Notes: generated from the sequence alone by a model not told the origin. A stretch of DNA of 64,000 bases from Daejeonella sp. JGW-45 (GCF_029360805.1 NZ_JARKNC010000010.1:857287-921286), one strand, 5' to 3'. Positions 8,259 through 16,744 are shown, counted from the stretch's first letter. Translations and numbers: made by a program.

Positions 8259-10254
8259 TAGCCGCCCTGATCCTCATCACCATGTTGGCATAACCGTTTA
8301 TCATGGCAGCTTTGGTTAGTTCAATGAACCGGGCTGATGAGCGGTCGTCCCTTATTGCACCTATTACTGTGTTTTTGTTCAGGAAGAATGCCTGGGTCAG
8401 TGAACTAATATGGAAGAGCGGCACTTTACCTTCATGGAAGTTTTGTCTTAGTCCGGCAACGCCAGCTACCCTATCCGTGAGATCGATGTGATAGTTGTCG
8501 GCATACACTTGCGTCATAAAATCCCATATCCCTTGAATCTCGGCATTTTTATCCTGTGCCTCATGGTATTGTGAAATGGAAGTGAGCCAGAATGCAGTGA
8601 CAAATGGATCGGGCGAAATGCGCAGTAAGGAGTCGGCGGCAACTACTGCCCTTATTGGGGCCAGGATAGTTTCGAGGGCACCATCGGTATCCAGGTTCAT
8701 CGTCCGGAATCGTTGTGCCACTTCATCTCCAAGGGCCAGCTTATCCATCACACTCATGGTATGGGTTTGTGCTTTCAGCCAGGCCGGCACCATACTCTGG
8801 ATATTGAAATTGGGTATTTCGTTTGCTGCAGATGCTGTTGCGTAAGTATTCCAGGCGGTTGAGTCGAGCAGGAATTCTGCGTCGATGATATGCTTGGTCG
8901 CTGATCTGCCGTCGATCACGTTAGAGTCGTGCAGGTCGCCGGTGCCTGTCAGAGAAGTGATAGCTGCTGTCCTGGCGGCCGAAACCCAGCCGGCCCTGAT
9001 CTCTTCCGGCCCAATTATAGCGGGTGCCACCGCAGGCCCAACATCGCCGGCCATGTGCTGAAGGCCATTGCTCACGAAACTGTGTGTGCCAACCTCTGAA
9101 GCGGCCGTTGTAGTTGCTGCGCTTCCGAGGGCCGACACGCTGCGGGCGGCACTTACGGCTGAACCGACGAGTGCGTTCTCAACGCTGCCGTCGCGGCCCT
9201 TAAAATATAGAGTGCGGCCGCCCGGGAAGGTTACTTTTGCGGTAGGCAGCGTGTTTGGATGGGCTTCCGCCGGATCGGCCTTGATCTCCGTAGGCGCATC
9301 TGTTGCCAGATTGATCATGTTGCTGGCAGCAAGGGCCGGTCTCGTGTTATTCAGGGTTGTTTCGATCTGCTGCAGGTCTGCAAGTGTTTGAGCGCCCATA
9401 TTAGCGCCGTCTGCGCCGCGAAAGGCCCGGATAGCGATCAGGGTTTTATTGGAATCCTGATCAAGTGCGGGGCTGTTAATCCCGCTTATTGCTGTACTGG
9501 CTTCCACCGCAATATTGTGGAACTCCTGCGGGTTATATTGACGGGTGTACCAGCCAGCTGTACCCTCGCCGCCACCGGCACCCCAGTCCATCGCTTTTGT
9601 AACACTTCCGCTGTAATTTTGCACATTAAAGTAAGTATTTACGGCATCTGTAGGCCAGGTGAACGTATTGCCCGAGCCGATCTCAGTGATCACTTTCATT
9701 TGGTCCATAATGCCGTCGGGGTGCCTGCCTGTGTTGTTTATCTTGCCGATCTCCTTATTCACCAGCTGAGCCACGGGCTCTCCTCCTCCACCTGTTTCGC
9801 TTTTCATCTGCACAGTGGGCTTAACCCTGCCCTGTTTTTGTTGTACCACATGCCATGCTTCATGAGGAAGATGCTTTTCCTGTCCTGAGGCAAGATGTAT
9901 CTCTGTTCCCTGCGCATAAGCATGAGCATTAAGCTGTGCAGGTTTGTCGGAGTTGTATTTTACCCGCACGTCGTCCATCGTTTCGCCCGATAAGCTTTCA
10001 ATGCCGTCTTTCAGTTGGTCGGGCATGCCTGTTTGGTTGGGTGTATCCGCTTTCCCGCCAGATTTCAGCTGGGCTGCGGCAGAACCTCCGCCAAAAGCGG
10101 GCACTGCTGGCAGGGTAAGTGGCCCTTCGCTTCGACGCCCTTCCCCCGATGGGTGATTTCTGGAATCGAATTGTATATCTTCACTATTTCTCTCAGACTG
10201 ATGTGCAGCCGGGCGAGTGCGGTCAGGATCTTTGTCGGCGTGTGTGTTTGTCAT
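8245..10254 (-). CDS. DUF4157 protein with HEAWH motif, possible eCIS-linked or secreted effector
   Basis: 669 residues. The first 60 are charged, proline/glycine-rich and disordered-looking. Residues about 75-145 form a DUF4157 domain: GMPDQLKDGIESLSG, VRVKYNSDKPAQLNAHAYA, GTEIHLASGQEKHLPHEAWHVVQQKQGRVKPT, in which H131-E-A-W-H135 fits the HExxH zinc-peptidase motif. The remaining 500 residues are alanine-rich and not recognised. DUF4157 is known as a frequent N-terminal module in proteins linked to extracellular contractile injection systems; no such system is visible here, so this is an orphan. No signal peptide. GC-rich relative to neighbours. Confidence 0.75.
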   Translation of the reverse strand: MTNTHADKDPDRTRPAAHQSERNSEDIQFDSRNHPSGEGRRSEGPLTLPAVPAFGGGSAAAQLKSGGKADTPNQTGMPDQLKDGIESLSGETMDDVRVKYNSDKPAQLNAHAYAQGTEIHLASGQEKHLPHEAWHVVQQKQGRVKPTVQMKSETGGGGEPVAQLVNKEIGKINNTGRHPDGIMDQMKVITEIGSGNTFTWPTDAVNTYFNVQNYSGSVTKAMDWGAGGGEGTAGWYTRQYNPQEFHNIAVEASTAISGINSPALDQDSNKTLIAIRAFRGADGANMGAQTLADLQQIETTLNNTRPALAASNMINLATDAPTEIKADPAEAHPNTLPTAKVTFPGGRTLYFKGRDGSVENALVGSAVSAARSVSALGSAATTTAASEVGTHSFVSNGLQHMAGDVGPAVAPAIIGPEEIRAGWVSAARTAAITSLTGTGDLHDSNVIDGRSATKHIIDAEFLLDSTAWNTYATASAANEIPNFNIQSMVPAWLKAQTHTMSVMDKLALGDEVAQRFRTMNLDTDGALETILAPIRAVVAADSLLRISPDPFVTAFWLTSISQYHEAQDKNAEIQGIWDFMTQVYADNYHIDLTDRVAGVAGLRQNFHEGKVPLFHISSLTQAFFLNKNTVIGAIRDDRSSARFIELTKAAMINGYANMVMRIRAAIMEA

Positions 10255-10430
10255 AGGAGAAAGTATTGATGCACCTGTTTATACGCAAAGGTTTTCCCGA
10301 AAGTTATCATGCAGTGGGCTTCACCGCCAGACAAGCGTCACACAAATCTTGCGATCCGTTATCCTGGCAGCCTCATCTCGTAATAGAACGAAAGCCGCAA
10401 GAAAACCGCAAACTTTACACCTATTTCCCG

Positions 10431-10485
10431 GCACAGCCTTAACACTGTTTAAGCACTGTCTTAGCACTTCCCAAGCACTTAGATA
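10431..10485. repeat. 11-bp-periodic degenerate array A (5 units)
   Basis: Five consecutive units of exactly 11 bp, core GCACT followed by a degenerate tail: GCACAGCCTTA, ACACTGTTTAA, GCACTGTCTTA, GCACTTCCCAA, GCACTTAGATA. The 11-bp period places the core on one face of the helix. Compare arrays at 10859 and 34641. Confidence 0.6.
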
Positions 10486-10580
10486 GTAGCGCTTGAGATT
10501 TGCGACATTTTGCTGTTCTGGTTTGGGAAGATGCGACATTTGCGGCTTTTATGCACCGGTTTAATGTACAAAGAAAATCA

Positions 10581-10608
10581 TTTTGAGAGTGAAATTTCAC
10601 TCTCAAAA
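10581..10608. repeat. 28-bp perfect palindrome
   Basis: Arms TTTTGAGAGTGAAA and TTTCACTCTCAAAA meet without a spacer. Too long for chance and lacking a loop, so more likely a protein-binding site than a terminator. It lies between the divergent DUF4157 and PAS genes, about 325 bp from the former. Confidence 0.65.
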
Positions 10609-10731
10609 ATTTGGAATTCTCGTCCTAATTTCGTATCTTTTAATAGGCAGGATAGCCTGCCCGTTCTTTGACATCTTGTAAATAAAAGGGGGTTATAACA
10701 CTGGTTAACAGCCGGTTCTATTATATATTTT

Positions 10732-10768
10732 ATTACCGGGAGTGTCCGGGCACTCCCGGTAATTTTTT
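10732..10768 (+). terminator. Strong hairpin terminator with no coding gene upstream
   Basis: 13-bp perfect stem ATTACCGGGAGTG/CACTCCCGGTAAT with a 6-nt loop and a run of T at 10763-10768. No plus-strand gene precedes it for more than 2 kb (the last ends at 8258), so it may end a small RNA starting near 10690. Confidence 0.65.
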
Positions 10769-10858
10769 GGGTACCTTTAAGGGGAGGCTACCACTACGAT
10801 CTGGTTAATAATTTAATTATTAAGAAATATACGAGCATGTAAAACTTGAGAAATGTGA

Positions 10859-10913
10859 GTGAACGGATAGTGAACCCTTAGTGAACCCTTAGTGAATAGA
10901 TAGTGAATGAATT
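10859..10913. repeat. 11-bp-periodic degenerate array B (5 units)
   Basis: Five units of exactly 11 bp with core GTGAA: GTGAACGGATA, GTGAACCCTTA twice, GTGAATAGATA, GTGAATGAATT. Located 140 bp upstream of the PAS gene start, where it could act as a phased regulator-binding array. Confidence 0.65.
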
Positions 10914-11054
10914 GTCCCAGCCTTCCGTTTTCCGTTTTTACCGTTCAAACTGCTCAATCTGGTACTTTATTTGCTCTAAAGTTAAAACATTTGTACTTTT
11001 TCAAAAAAAGAAGACACACGTTAAAATGATGTTTCGTCACTTGTATTACTATAT

Positions 11055-12323
11055 ATGCAATCAAAATCGTTTTGGATACCTGTTGTTTTCCTCTTATTCG
11101 GCTTCTTATGGGCGGTAACAAGTGAATGGGGCATTAATTTGCTCTACACGTATTATAGTTCTGTTTCACCTGTAGTTATCCGGATGCTAAGCAGGATGGG
11201 TTTTGTATTGCTTACAGGAATACTGCTGTTTTTACTGATCAGCAGATCACAACGGAAGTTACAAGACTCGGATCAGCAGTATCGCAACCTTTTCTTCTCT
11301 AACCCCAATCCCATGTGGATCTATCAGCTCGGGGCCTTCAGGATTATCGAGGTGAATAATTCCGCCCTGGCAAAATACGGATACAGCCGGAAGGAGTTTC
11401 TGCAGATGTCGCTCAGCGATATACTTCCACGCGATTATCATGATAAACTGGTCAGCTATATTGAAGCGGGTAAAACACAGATTATTGAGGGTGCCTTGTG
11501 GAAACACAAATTAAAGTCGGGCGAGTTGATAACAGTCTCGGTAGCAACGCACCGTCTGACCTTTAATGGTTTGGAATGCAGCATGGTCATGATTACGGAT
11601 GTAACGCAGTTAGCCGAAAGTAAGCAACAACTGGCGGAGGCGTTTCGTGTGGAGAGGCAATTGAATGATAAGCTGGACCAAAATCTGAAGCTGATTGAAC
11701 GAAGTCATGAAGAAAGCAGGAAGATGGCAGAGGTGATCGACAAAGTAAGTAATCTCGTGATCATTTTTAATGCGGATCATTCTATCTCCTGGGTCAATAA
11801 GGCCTTTACCGAATTCACCGGATATACACTGGAAGAGAGCATCGGAAAGACTCCCGGTGATCTCTTAACAGGCTCGCTGACCAGTGCGGGCACTATCAGT
11901 GCGCTTATCGAAGCCTTAGAAAAACGAAAGTTTATTACGACCGATATCATTAACTACAAAAAGAGTGGCGAACCCTATTGGGCCGAATTGAATATCTCCC
12001 CAATTTTTGATAAGGAGGGTGAGTTCGAGTTCTTTGTTTCCATAGAAACCGTTATCAATGACCGGGTGGAAAAGCAAGAGCTGCTGGACAGGCAATACCG
12101 GGCTTTCCGGGAGATCGCCTGGACTAATTCTCATGAAATGAGGCGCCCGCTGGCAACGCTTCTGGGTCTTGTAGACCTCCTGAAGCAGGCCGGGAGTGAA
12201 GATGAGCGGGCTGAGTATATAGCTCTCCTGGAAAAGTGTTCGCAAGAGCTTGATCAGATCATAAGAGACAGTGCATTGAAGATAAATGCCCTGGAGGATG
12301 AAGTAAATCCTTCCTCAGAATAG
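11055..12323 (+). CDS. Membrane PAS-PAS protein with HisKA-like helix but no ATPase domain
   Basis: 422 residues: two N-terminal membrane segments (about 6-24 and 42-62), PAS domain 1 (about 75-190, QYRNLFFSNPNPMWIY), coiled linker, PAS domain 2 (about 225-340, ISWVNKAFTEFTGYTLEESIGKTPGDLL) and a terminal region with AWTNSHEMRRPLATLLGLVDLL, an H-box-like dimerisation helix. It ends there: the catalytic HATPase domain with N, G1 and G2 boxes is absent, and the sequence downstream is intergenic. Either a degenerate kinase, a phosphorelay dimer that needs another kinase, or a signalling scaffold. There is no adjacent response regulator. Confidence 0.85.
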   Translation: MQSKSFWIPVVFLLFGFLWAVTSEWGINLLYTYYSSVSPVVIRMLSRMGFVLLTGILLFLLISRSQRKLQDSDQQYRNLFFSNPNPMWIYQLGAFRIIEVNNSALAKYGYSRKEFLQMSLSDILPRDYHDKLVSYIEAGKTQIIEGALWKHKLKSGELITVSVATHRLTFNGLECSMVMITDVTQLAESKQQLAEAFRVERQLNDKLDQNLKLIERSHEESRKMAEVIDKVSNLVIIFNADHSISWVNKAFTEFTGYTLEESIGKTPGDLLTGSLTSAGTISALIEALEKRKFITTDIINYKKSGEPYWAELNISPIFDKEGEFEFFVSIETVINDRVEKQELLDRQYRAFREIAWTNSHEMRRPLATLLGLVDLLKQAGSEDERAEYIALLEKCSQELDQIIRDSALKINALEDEVNPSSE

Positions 12324-12363
12324 CAAGGAAGGAAGAAAGAATGTTAAGCGACATTCCCGGGTA

Positions 12364-12385
12364 AATCAGGGACCGACCCCTGATT
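12364..12385. terminator. Weak bidirectional hairpin between convergent genes
   Basis: 8-bp stem AATCAGGG/CCCTGATT with 6-nt loop, between the PAS gene (plus) and a small minus-strand gene whose stop it touches. No long T tract. Confidence 0.4.
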
Positions 12386-12608
12386 AATTATTGCCGATCT
12401 GCCGGCTGATAAAAGCCAATTCTTCGACGGTCAGCGCTTTGCCGGTTTTATTTTGCCATCGTCCGTTAAGGTGCCTTTGTATAACGGATAGCAGTCCGCC
12501 GTCTTTTAATAAATGAAATTCAGAGTATTCTTCCTGGTGCTCAGCGCGGACACTGATGCGGTCACAGGTGTGGAACGACCGCGGGCAGTCAATTTCAAAA
12601 GAAGTCAT
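12384..12608 (-). CDS. Small hypothetical protein
   Basis: The frame is open from 12656, but the ATG at 12608 (MTSFEIDCPRSFHTC) is the likelier start because the upstream part is low-complexity and hydrophobic. The 74-residue product is hydrophilic, with FHLLKDGGLLSVIQRHLNGRW and a helical end LTVEELAFISRQIGN. Small soluble proteins of this kind are common in Sphingobacteriaceae without assigned role. No recognised domain. Confidence 0.55.
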   Translation of the reverse strand: MTSFEIDCPRSFHTCDRISVRAEHQEEYSEFHLLKDGGLLSVIQRHLNGRWQNKTGKALTVEELAFISRQIGNN

Positions 12609-12720
12609 AATGGTATTATTGAGCGTTAACTCAATGATACAGAAATAAAATATCAACAGACGGCCCGGTTCGGAAAAGTTTTACACACTTTATTCACTTA
12701 TCCGGCAATCAGGTTAAAGC

Positions 12721-13215
12721 TTAGTCGACGTATGCGATGCATCCCACTTGTACAAGAATGCCATCTCGTCCCATCTGCGTTACTTTGGAACTGCTGAATG
12801 AGCGCACCGGAGGGTTTTCGGGGAAGAATTCATGAAAAGCCTCGTTAATGAGGCCGAGGTTCTTTTCAGGTTCAGCTATCGTCATAAAGATCTGAAGTAC
12901 ATTTGACATGTTGGAGCCTCCTTCTTCGAGAGATTCTTTCATGCTGGCAAGGGCACTTCTCACCTGTACTTTCGCATCGCCGGGTATTGCCCTGTCTGCT
13001 TCGTACCAGCCGCCAATCCCTGCTACAAATATCAGGTGCCCTGAACGCAGGCATTTAGAAATGAGCGAGCCATTGCGTGAGGCTCCGATCAATTGTTTCT
13101 TGGGTAACCACTCTTCAGCTTCCGGTACTTTGGTTGCATTTGATGGAGAGGACAATGCTGCTGCACCTGCTAAAGGAAGTAAGGTTAAGCCTGAGAGGAT
13201 CTCTAGTCGGTTCAT
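12721..13215 (-). CDS. RidA/YjgF-family protein with N-terminal signal segment
   Basis: 164 residues. An N-terminal hydrophobic signal (LSGLTLLPLAGAAAL) precedes a RidA fold: SGHLIFVAGIGGWYEADRAIPGDAKVQVRSALASMKESLEEGG, then VLQIFMTIAEP and a C-terminal strand VQVGCIAYVD. RidA proteins deaminate reactive enamine/imine intermediates in the cytosol, so an exported version is unusual. The usual arginine near the C-terminus is not evident; function may have diverged. Confidence 0.8.
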   Translation of the reverse strand: MNRLEILSGLTLLPLAGAAALSSPSNATKVPEAEEWLPKKQLIGASRNGSLISKCLRSGHLIFVAGIGGWYEADRAIPGDAKVQVRSALASMKESLEEGGSNMSNVLQIFMTIAEPEKNLGLINEAFHEFFPENPPVRSFSSSKVTQMGRDGILVQVGCIAYVD

Positions 13216-13324
13216 GAAATAAATGTTTCTTAGAGTAAATGTAATAATCAGGAAATTATATTGAGAGTACTATCTGCTAATTCACGCCTTTATTACAAAG
13301 AAGAGGTCATGGGGAGAAGAGGGC

Positions 13325-14011
13325 TTAGTCACAAACAGCCACATCACCCTTAGGGGGAACAGGCGAAGTAATATATGGGACATCCACGTTTAATGCGCGG
13401 ATGATAAGCAGCGATCCGGCGATCACGAATAATGCCGGCATCATTAATCGTGGTGCACGAAAGCGTTTGACAACGGATGAGAACAGCGATACAGCAATAA
13501 GCATAGGCGTGGTACCCAGTCCAAAATAGAGCATGAATTCAGCGCCCTGCAGCGTTGATCCGGCGTTGAGCGATCCGGCGATTGCCACATACACCATTCC
13601 ACAAGGGATAAGCCCATGCAGGAAGCCGGCAAAAAGGGAACCATAAGGTCTGCTCAACATCCTGCCGAGTGATGTTACCAGCGGATTGAACAGCCTGTTG
13701 TAAAAGCCGTTAAGCGGGCGCCATGTGCTTTGTTTAAAATGTGATACAGCAACACCAATCAGCAGAGCACCGGTGACAAGGCTTAGCGCCTGCTGCCAGC
13801 CTGCAAGGGTAAACAGGCCCCCAATTGATCCGGCGATGGCCCCCAGTAATGCATAGGTAAATACCCGGCCAGCCTGATAAATAACTTTTTGAAAAAGGCT
13901 GAACCACATTCCTCCCTGAAAAGGGATTGACATAACCAGGGGCCCGCACATGACCAGGCAATGCAGGCTGCCAAACAAACCGGTGAAAAATGCAAGGCTC
14001 TGGTAACTCAT
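13325..14011 (-). CDS. TauE/SafE-family membrane protein, last gene of the cbb3 assembly operon
   Basis: 228 residues with about six membrane segments. N-terminal motif LHCLVMCGPL (H-C-x3-C-G-P) is the metal-binding-like signature of the SafE/DsbD-related proteins found beside cbb3 oxidases. It overlaps the fixH-like gene by 4 bp (start 14011, upstream stop 14008). Known relatives are linked to copper or cytochrome maturation of cbb3 oxidase; that role is inferred from position. Confidence 0.8.
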   Translation of the reverse strand: MSYQSLAFFTGLFGSLHCLVMCGPLVMSIPFQGGMWFSLFQKVIYQAGRVFTYALLGAIAGSIGGLFTLAGWQQALSLVTGALLIGVAVSHFKQSTWRPLNGFYNRLFNPLVTSLGRMLSRPYGSLFAGFLHGLIPCGMVYVAIAGSLNAGSTLQGAEFMLYFGLGTTPMLIAVSLFSSVVKRFRAPRLMMPALFVIAGSLLIIRALNVDVPYITSPVPPKGDVAVCD

Positions 14012-14433
14012 GGCATTAATATCTTGTCCTGATAAAGGTATTTCTCTTCGCCCGCCTGATAGCGGATCCTTAACAACCAGGAACCGGATTCAAGTTCATT
14101 GGCCGGAATAAATACTTCTTTCGTAGCGAGATCGGTTTTAAACGACCTGTCAAACTTCGAATCCGATAAGCGGCGAAGCTCTATTTGATAAGTAATCTCT
14201 TTTTGGAATCTGATGCTCAGACCCTTACGAGCGGTACTGATTGCCGGGAGCATCCCGTCTTTTTCTGCTGCTTGCTTCTGATTAAAATCAATATCAAAAG
14301 CCTGGCCTTTTTCATAGTAGTCGGCTTCTATCAGCGAGTCAGCCTGATGAGGGGGGATCATCATGATCACCAGGGTGACAATGAATCCCATAAATAAAAG
14401 CAAGCCGGTGATGATCTTTGTTCCCCAGTTCAT
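14008..14433 (-). CDS. ccoH: FixH/CcoH-like cbb3 oxidase assembly protein
   Basis: 141 residues, one N-terminal membrane helix (WGTKIITGLLLFMGFIVTLV) and a beta-rich periplasmic domain (EADYYEKGQAFDIDFNQKQAA). The YYxKG motif after the helix is typical of FixH. It lies immediately downstream of ccoG and overlaps the SafE-like gene, as in many fixGH arrangements. Required for stable cbb3 assembly in studied species. Confidence 0.85.
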   Translation of the reverse strand: MNWGTKIITGLLLFMGFIVTLVIMMIPPHQADSLIEADYYEKGQAFDIDFNQKQAAEKDGMLPAISTARKGLSIRFQKEITYQIELRRLSDSKFDRSFKTDLATKEVFIPANELESGSWLLRIRYQAGEEKYLYQDKILMP

Positions 14434-14438
14434 AGTTT

Positions 14439-15815
14439 TTAATTTGGCGGTGCAATAAATGTTGTTTTTGCGCTGGAAATCGTCCTTCCCCCTGCTGCTA
14501 TTTCCAGGGTGATCCGGCTCTTATATTTTTTCACGGCGTGTTGAGGGCGGATCAGGAAGAATGTAAGTTTGGCGCTTTCTCCCTTGTTAATGATCCCGGG
14601 CTTGTTAATGTATTGTATTTTGGTGTTGTTATCAGGCATTACCAGCGAGAAGCGGATAGGAGCAGTGGTTTTGTTGATCAGTTCCGCATTGTACAGGTTG
14701 CTAACCGTGCCGTCGTCCCGCATCTGATACAGTGTGCCGCCGGCGCGCAGAACCGTTGCACTGATATCCGACCTGGTAATAAGCAGGAAGGTGAGCGTGC
14801 CAAAAAGCACGGCAAGGATAGCAGCATACGCGTAGATTCTTTTGCCGATGGAATGCGGTTTACTTTCAGCTACTCCCTCCTCTGATTTAAAACCGATAAG
14901 CCGCAGCGGCCGGTGTGTTTTTTCCATCACCATGTCGCAGGCATCAATGCAGGCAGTACAGTTTATGCACTCCATCTGAGTGCCCTGGCGGATGTCTATA
15001 CCGGTAGGGCATACATCTACGCATAGATTGCAGTCTACGCAATCGCCCGTTGGTGCTTCCGAATGTTTATTAATATGGCCGCGGGGCTCGCCCCGTGTGT
15101 AGTCATAAGCAACTACCAGTGTCTTGCGGTCGATCAGTACTTCCTGCAGGCGGCCGTATGGGCAGATCACCGTGCATACCAGCTCCCGGACTTTTGTAAA
15201 TACCAGGTAGAAGGCTGCGGTAAATACTACTATAGCAGCGAAGCCAACAAGGTGCAGGCCTACGGGTTCCGTGATTATTTTCAGAAGTGCATCCGAACCA
15301 ATGAAATATGCAAGGAATATATTGGCTATCAAAAAGGAAATCAGGGCAAATATCACATGCTTACTGGCTTTCTTCACAAATTTCGATGCTGATAAAGGTG
15401 CAGCATCAAGTTCTTTCTGCTTTTTGGCATCCCCCTCGATCCAGTATTCGATCTTGCGAAAGACCATCTCCATAAAGATGGTCTGCGGGCAGGCCCAGCC
15501 GCACCAAACCCTGCCGAAAACTGAAGTGAACAAAACAATAAAAACAATAAATGACAGGGTCGCTAATACGAACAGGTAGAAGTCCTGAGGCATGAACACC
15601 ACGCCGAACACAACGAACTTTCGCTCGAGGATATCAAAAAGGAACAGTTGTTCGCCATTTAGCTTGATGAACGGCCCGGCGAACAAAGGGATCAGCAACA
15701 AATAGCTCACCAGGCTCCTGTATTTATACAATCTGCCTTTGATCAGCTTGGGATAAATCCACACCCGCTTATTACCGGGCAGATCTGTTTGCTTGATTAC
15801 TTTAGCTGCTGACAT
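14439..15815 (-). CDS. ccoG: CcoG/FixG polyferredoxin, cbb3 maturation
   Basis: 458 residues. Membrane segments at about 38-56, 85-105, 160-185, 195-212 and 330-350. Cys motifs VWCGWACPQT and CTVICPYGRLQ in the membrane domain, then two [4Fe-4S] clusters: CVDCNLCVDVCPTGID and CINCTACIDACD (about 255-300). The C-terminal Ig-like domain (about 360-458) is typical of CcoG. Proposed to reduce Cu(II) for oxidase metallation. Starts 12 bp after the ccoP stop, in the same operon. Confidence 0.93.
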   Translation of the reverse strand: MSAAKVIKQTDLPGNKRVWIYPKLIKGRLYKYRSLVSYLLLIPLFAGPFIKLNGEQLFLFDILERKFVVFGVVFMPQDFYLFVLATLSFIVFIVLFTSVFGRVWCGWACPQTIFMEMVFRKIEYWIEGDAKKQKELDAAPLSASKFVKKASKHVIFALISFLIANIFLAYFIGSDALLKIITEPVGLHLVGFAAIVVFTAAFYLVFTKVRELVCTVICPYGRLQEVLIDRKTLVVAYDYTRGEPRGHINKHSEAPTGDCVDCNLCVDVCPTGIDIRQGTQMECINCTACIDACDMVMEKTHRPLRLIGFKSEEGVAESKPHSIGKRIYAYAAILAVLFGTLTFLLITRSDISATVLRAGGTLYQMRDDGTVSNLYNAELINKTTAPIRFSLVMPDNNTKIQYINKPGIINKGESAKLTFFLIRPQHAVKKYKSRITLEIAAGGRTISSAKTTFIAPPN

Positions 15816-15827
15816 TGTGAAATGGTA

Positions 15828-16712
15828 TTAACTTTCTTCCTGGCCTTGCGGCGCTTTAGCATTAGGTGGATTGCTGCCTTTGAGGGACATGATATAGTTA
15901 GCCACATCGGCAATCTGTTTGGGGCTTAGGGTTTTTTCCCAGGGGATCATTCCTTTTTCGGGAACTCCGTACTTTATTGTTTTGAAAACATTATTTACAG
16001 TACCGCCATGCAGCCAGAAGGTGTCTGTAAGGTTTGGCCCGACACTTCCCTGTCCCTTATCACCATGGCATGCTACACAATTGGTATTATAAATGGCCTG
16101 ACCGGCGCTGGTTACTTCCGGTGCGAGGTTTTCTTTCACCGAGTTTTCATCAATGTTATTCCCCGCTTTTGCCAGATAAGCGTCCTTGGCTACCTTGGCC
16201 TGGGCCATTTCGATCTCGTACTCTTCTTCCTGCATTTTGCCGTAGTCAAGTACATGAAAATACATCATGTAGCTGAATGCAAAGGCGATTGAGCCGTAGA
16301 AAAGCCACATAAACCAGGCAGGAGTCGGGTTGTCGAGCTCGGCGATGCCGTCAAACTCATGGTGCATGATCAGGTCTTTCTCTTCAGAGATCGGTTTTAA
16401 GCCAAGAAGCCTGGCCCATATTCCGGGTTTAGATTTTTGCTTCTCCAGCCATGCTTCGTAATCGAGCGGCTCGGGAGCCTCCGCGGCAACGACGAAAGGG
16501 GTAGGGTTGCGCATTTCTCTGGCAATAACCTTGAAGGCTTTGAGCATTGCTAAAGAGGCAATAAGAATGATCAGGGCGGTAAGAATGAATACCACGACCA
16601 GTATCTCTGTATAGATGTTGCCGGACGATTGTCCGGCCGGAAGGCTTTTCTCCTGTGCTGATGCAGACAGGGATAGTAAAAGTGCAGGTGAGAGATATAA
16701 TAATTTCTTCAT
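15828..16712 (-). CDS. ccoP: cbb3 oxidase cytochrome c subunit CcoP, apparently mono-heme
   Basis: 294 residues. Signal peptide (LLYLSPALLLSLSASAQ), membrane helix at about 33-52, a second at about 132-152 after HHEFDGIAELDNPTPAWFMW, which is the signature CcoP segment, and a cytochrome c domain with heme site CVACHGDKGQGSVGP (about 212). Methionine ligand likely in KGMIPWEK. Only one CxxCH is present, whereas proteobacterial CcoP has two. Electron entry to the oxidase. Confidence 0.9.
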   Translation of the reverse strand: MKKLLYLSPALLLSLSASAQEKSLPAGQSSGNIYTEILVVVFILTALIILIASLAMLKAFKVIAREMRNPTPFVVAAEAPEPLDYEAWLEKQKSKPGIWARLLGLKPISEEKDLIMHHEFDGIAELDNPTPAWFMWLFYGSIAFAFSYMMYFHVLDYGKMQEEEYEIEMAQAKVAKDAYLAKAGNNIDENSVKENLAPEVTSAGQAIYNTNCVACHGDKGQGSVGPNLTDTFWLHGGTVNNVFKTIKYGVPEKGMIPWEKTLSPKQIADVANYIMSLKGSNPPNAKAPQGQEES

Positions 16713-16744
16713 TTTGCAATGATGCTTAGAGTTCAGGAGATAAG

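Larger units (their letters stand above)
10255..11054. other. 800-bp non-coding region with arrays, palindrome and orphan terminator
   Basis: No convincing gene: short frames here are not protein-like. From left to right it holds an 11-bp-periodic array (10431-10485), a 10-bp direct repeat TGCGACATTT (10501-10510 and 10532-10541), a 28-bp perfect palindrome (10581-10608), a small hairpin GGCAGG-ATAG-CCTGCC (10646-10661), a TTTGACA element (10667-10673), a strong plus-strand terminator (10732-10768) and a second 11-bp array (10859-10913) before the PAS gene. Confidence 0.6.

Noticed and set aside
9259-9888. 209-codon plus-strand frame inside the DUF4157 gene
   Set aside because: Antisense to a gene with a clear domain; Cys/His-rich low-quality translation typical of GC-rich shadows.
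10859-10913. CRISPR-like array
   Set aside because: Units are 11 bp without spacers; no cas genes in the window.
10903-11118. 71-codon frame overlapping the PAS gene start
   Set aside because: Starts inside repeat array B, runs into the PAS gene in another frame and has no family pattern.
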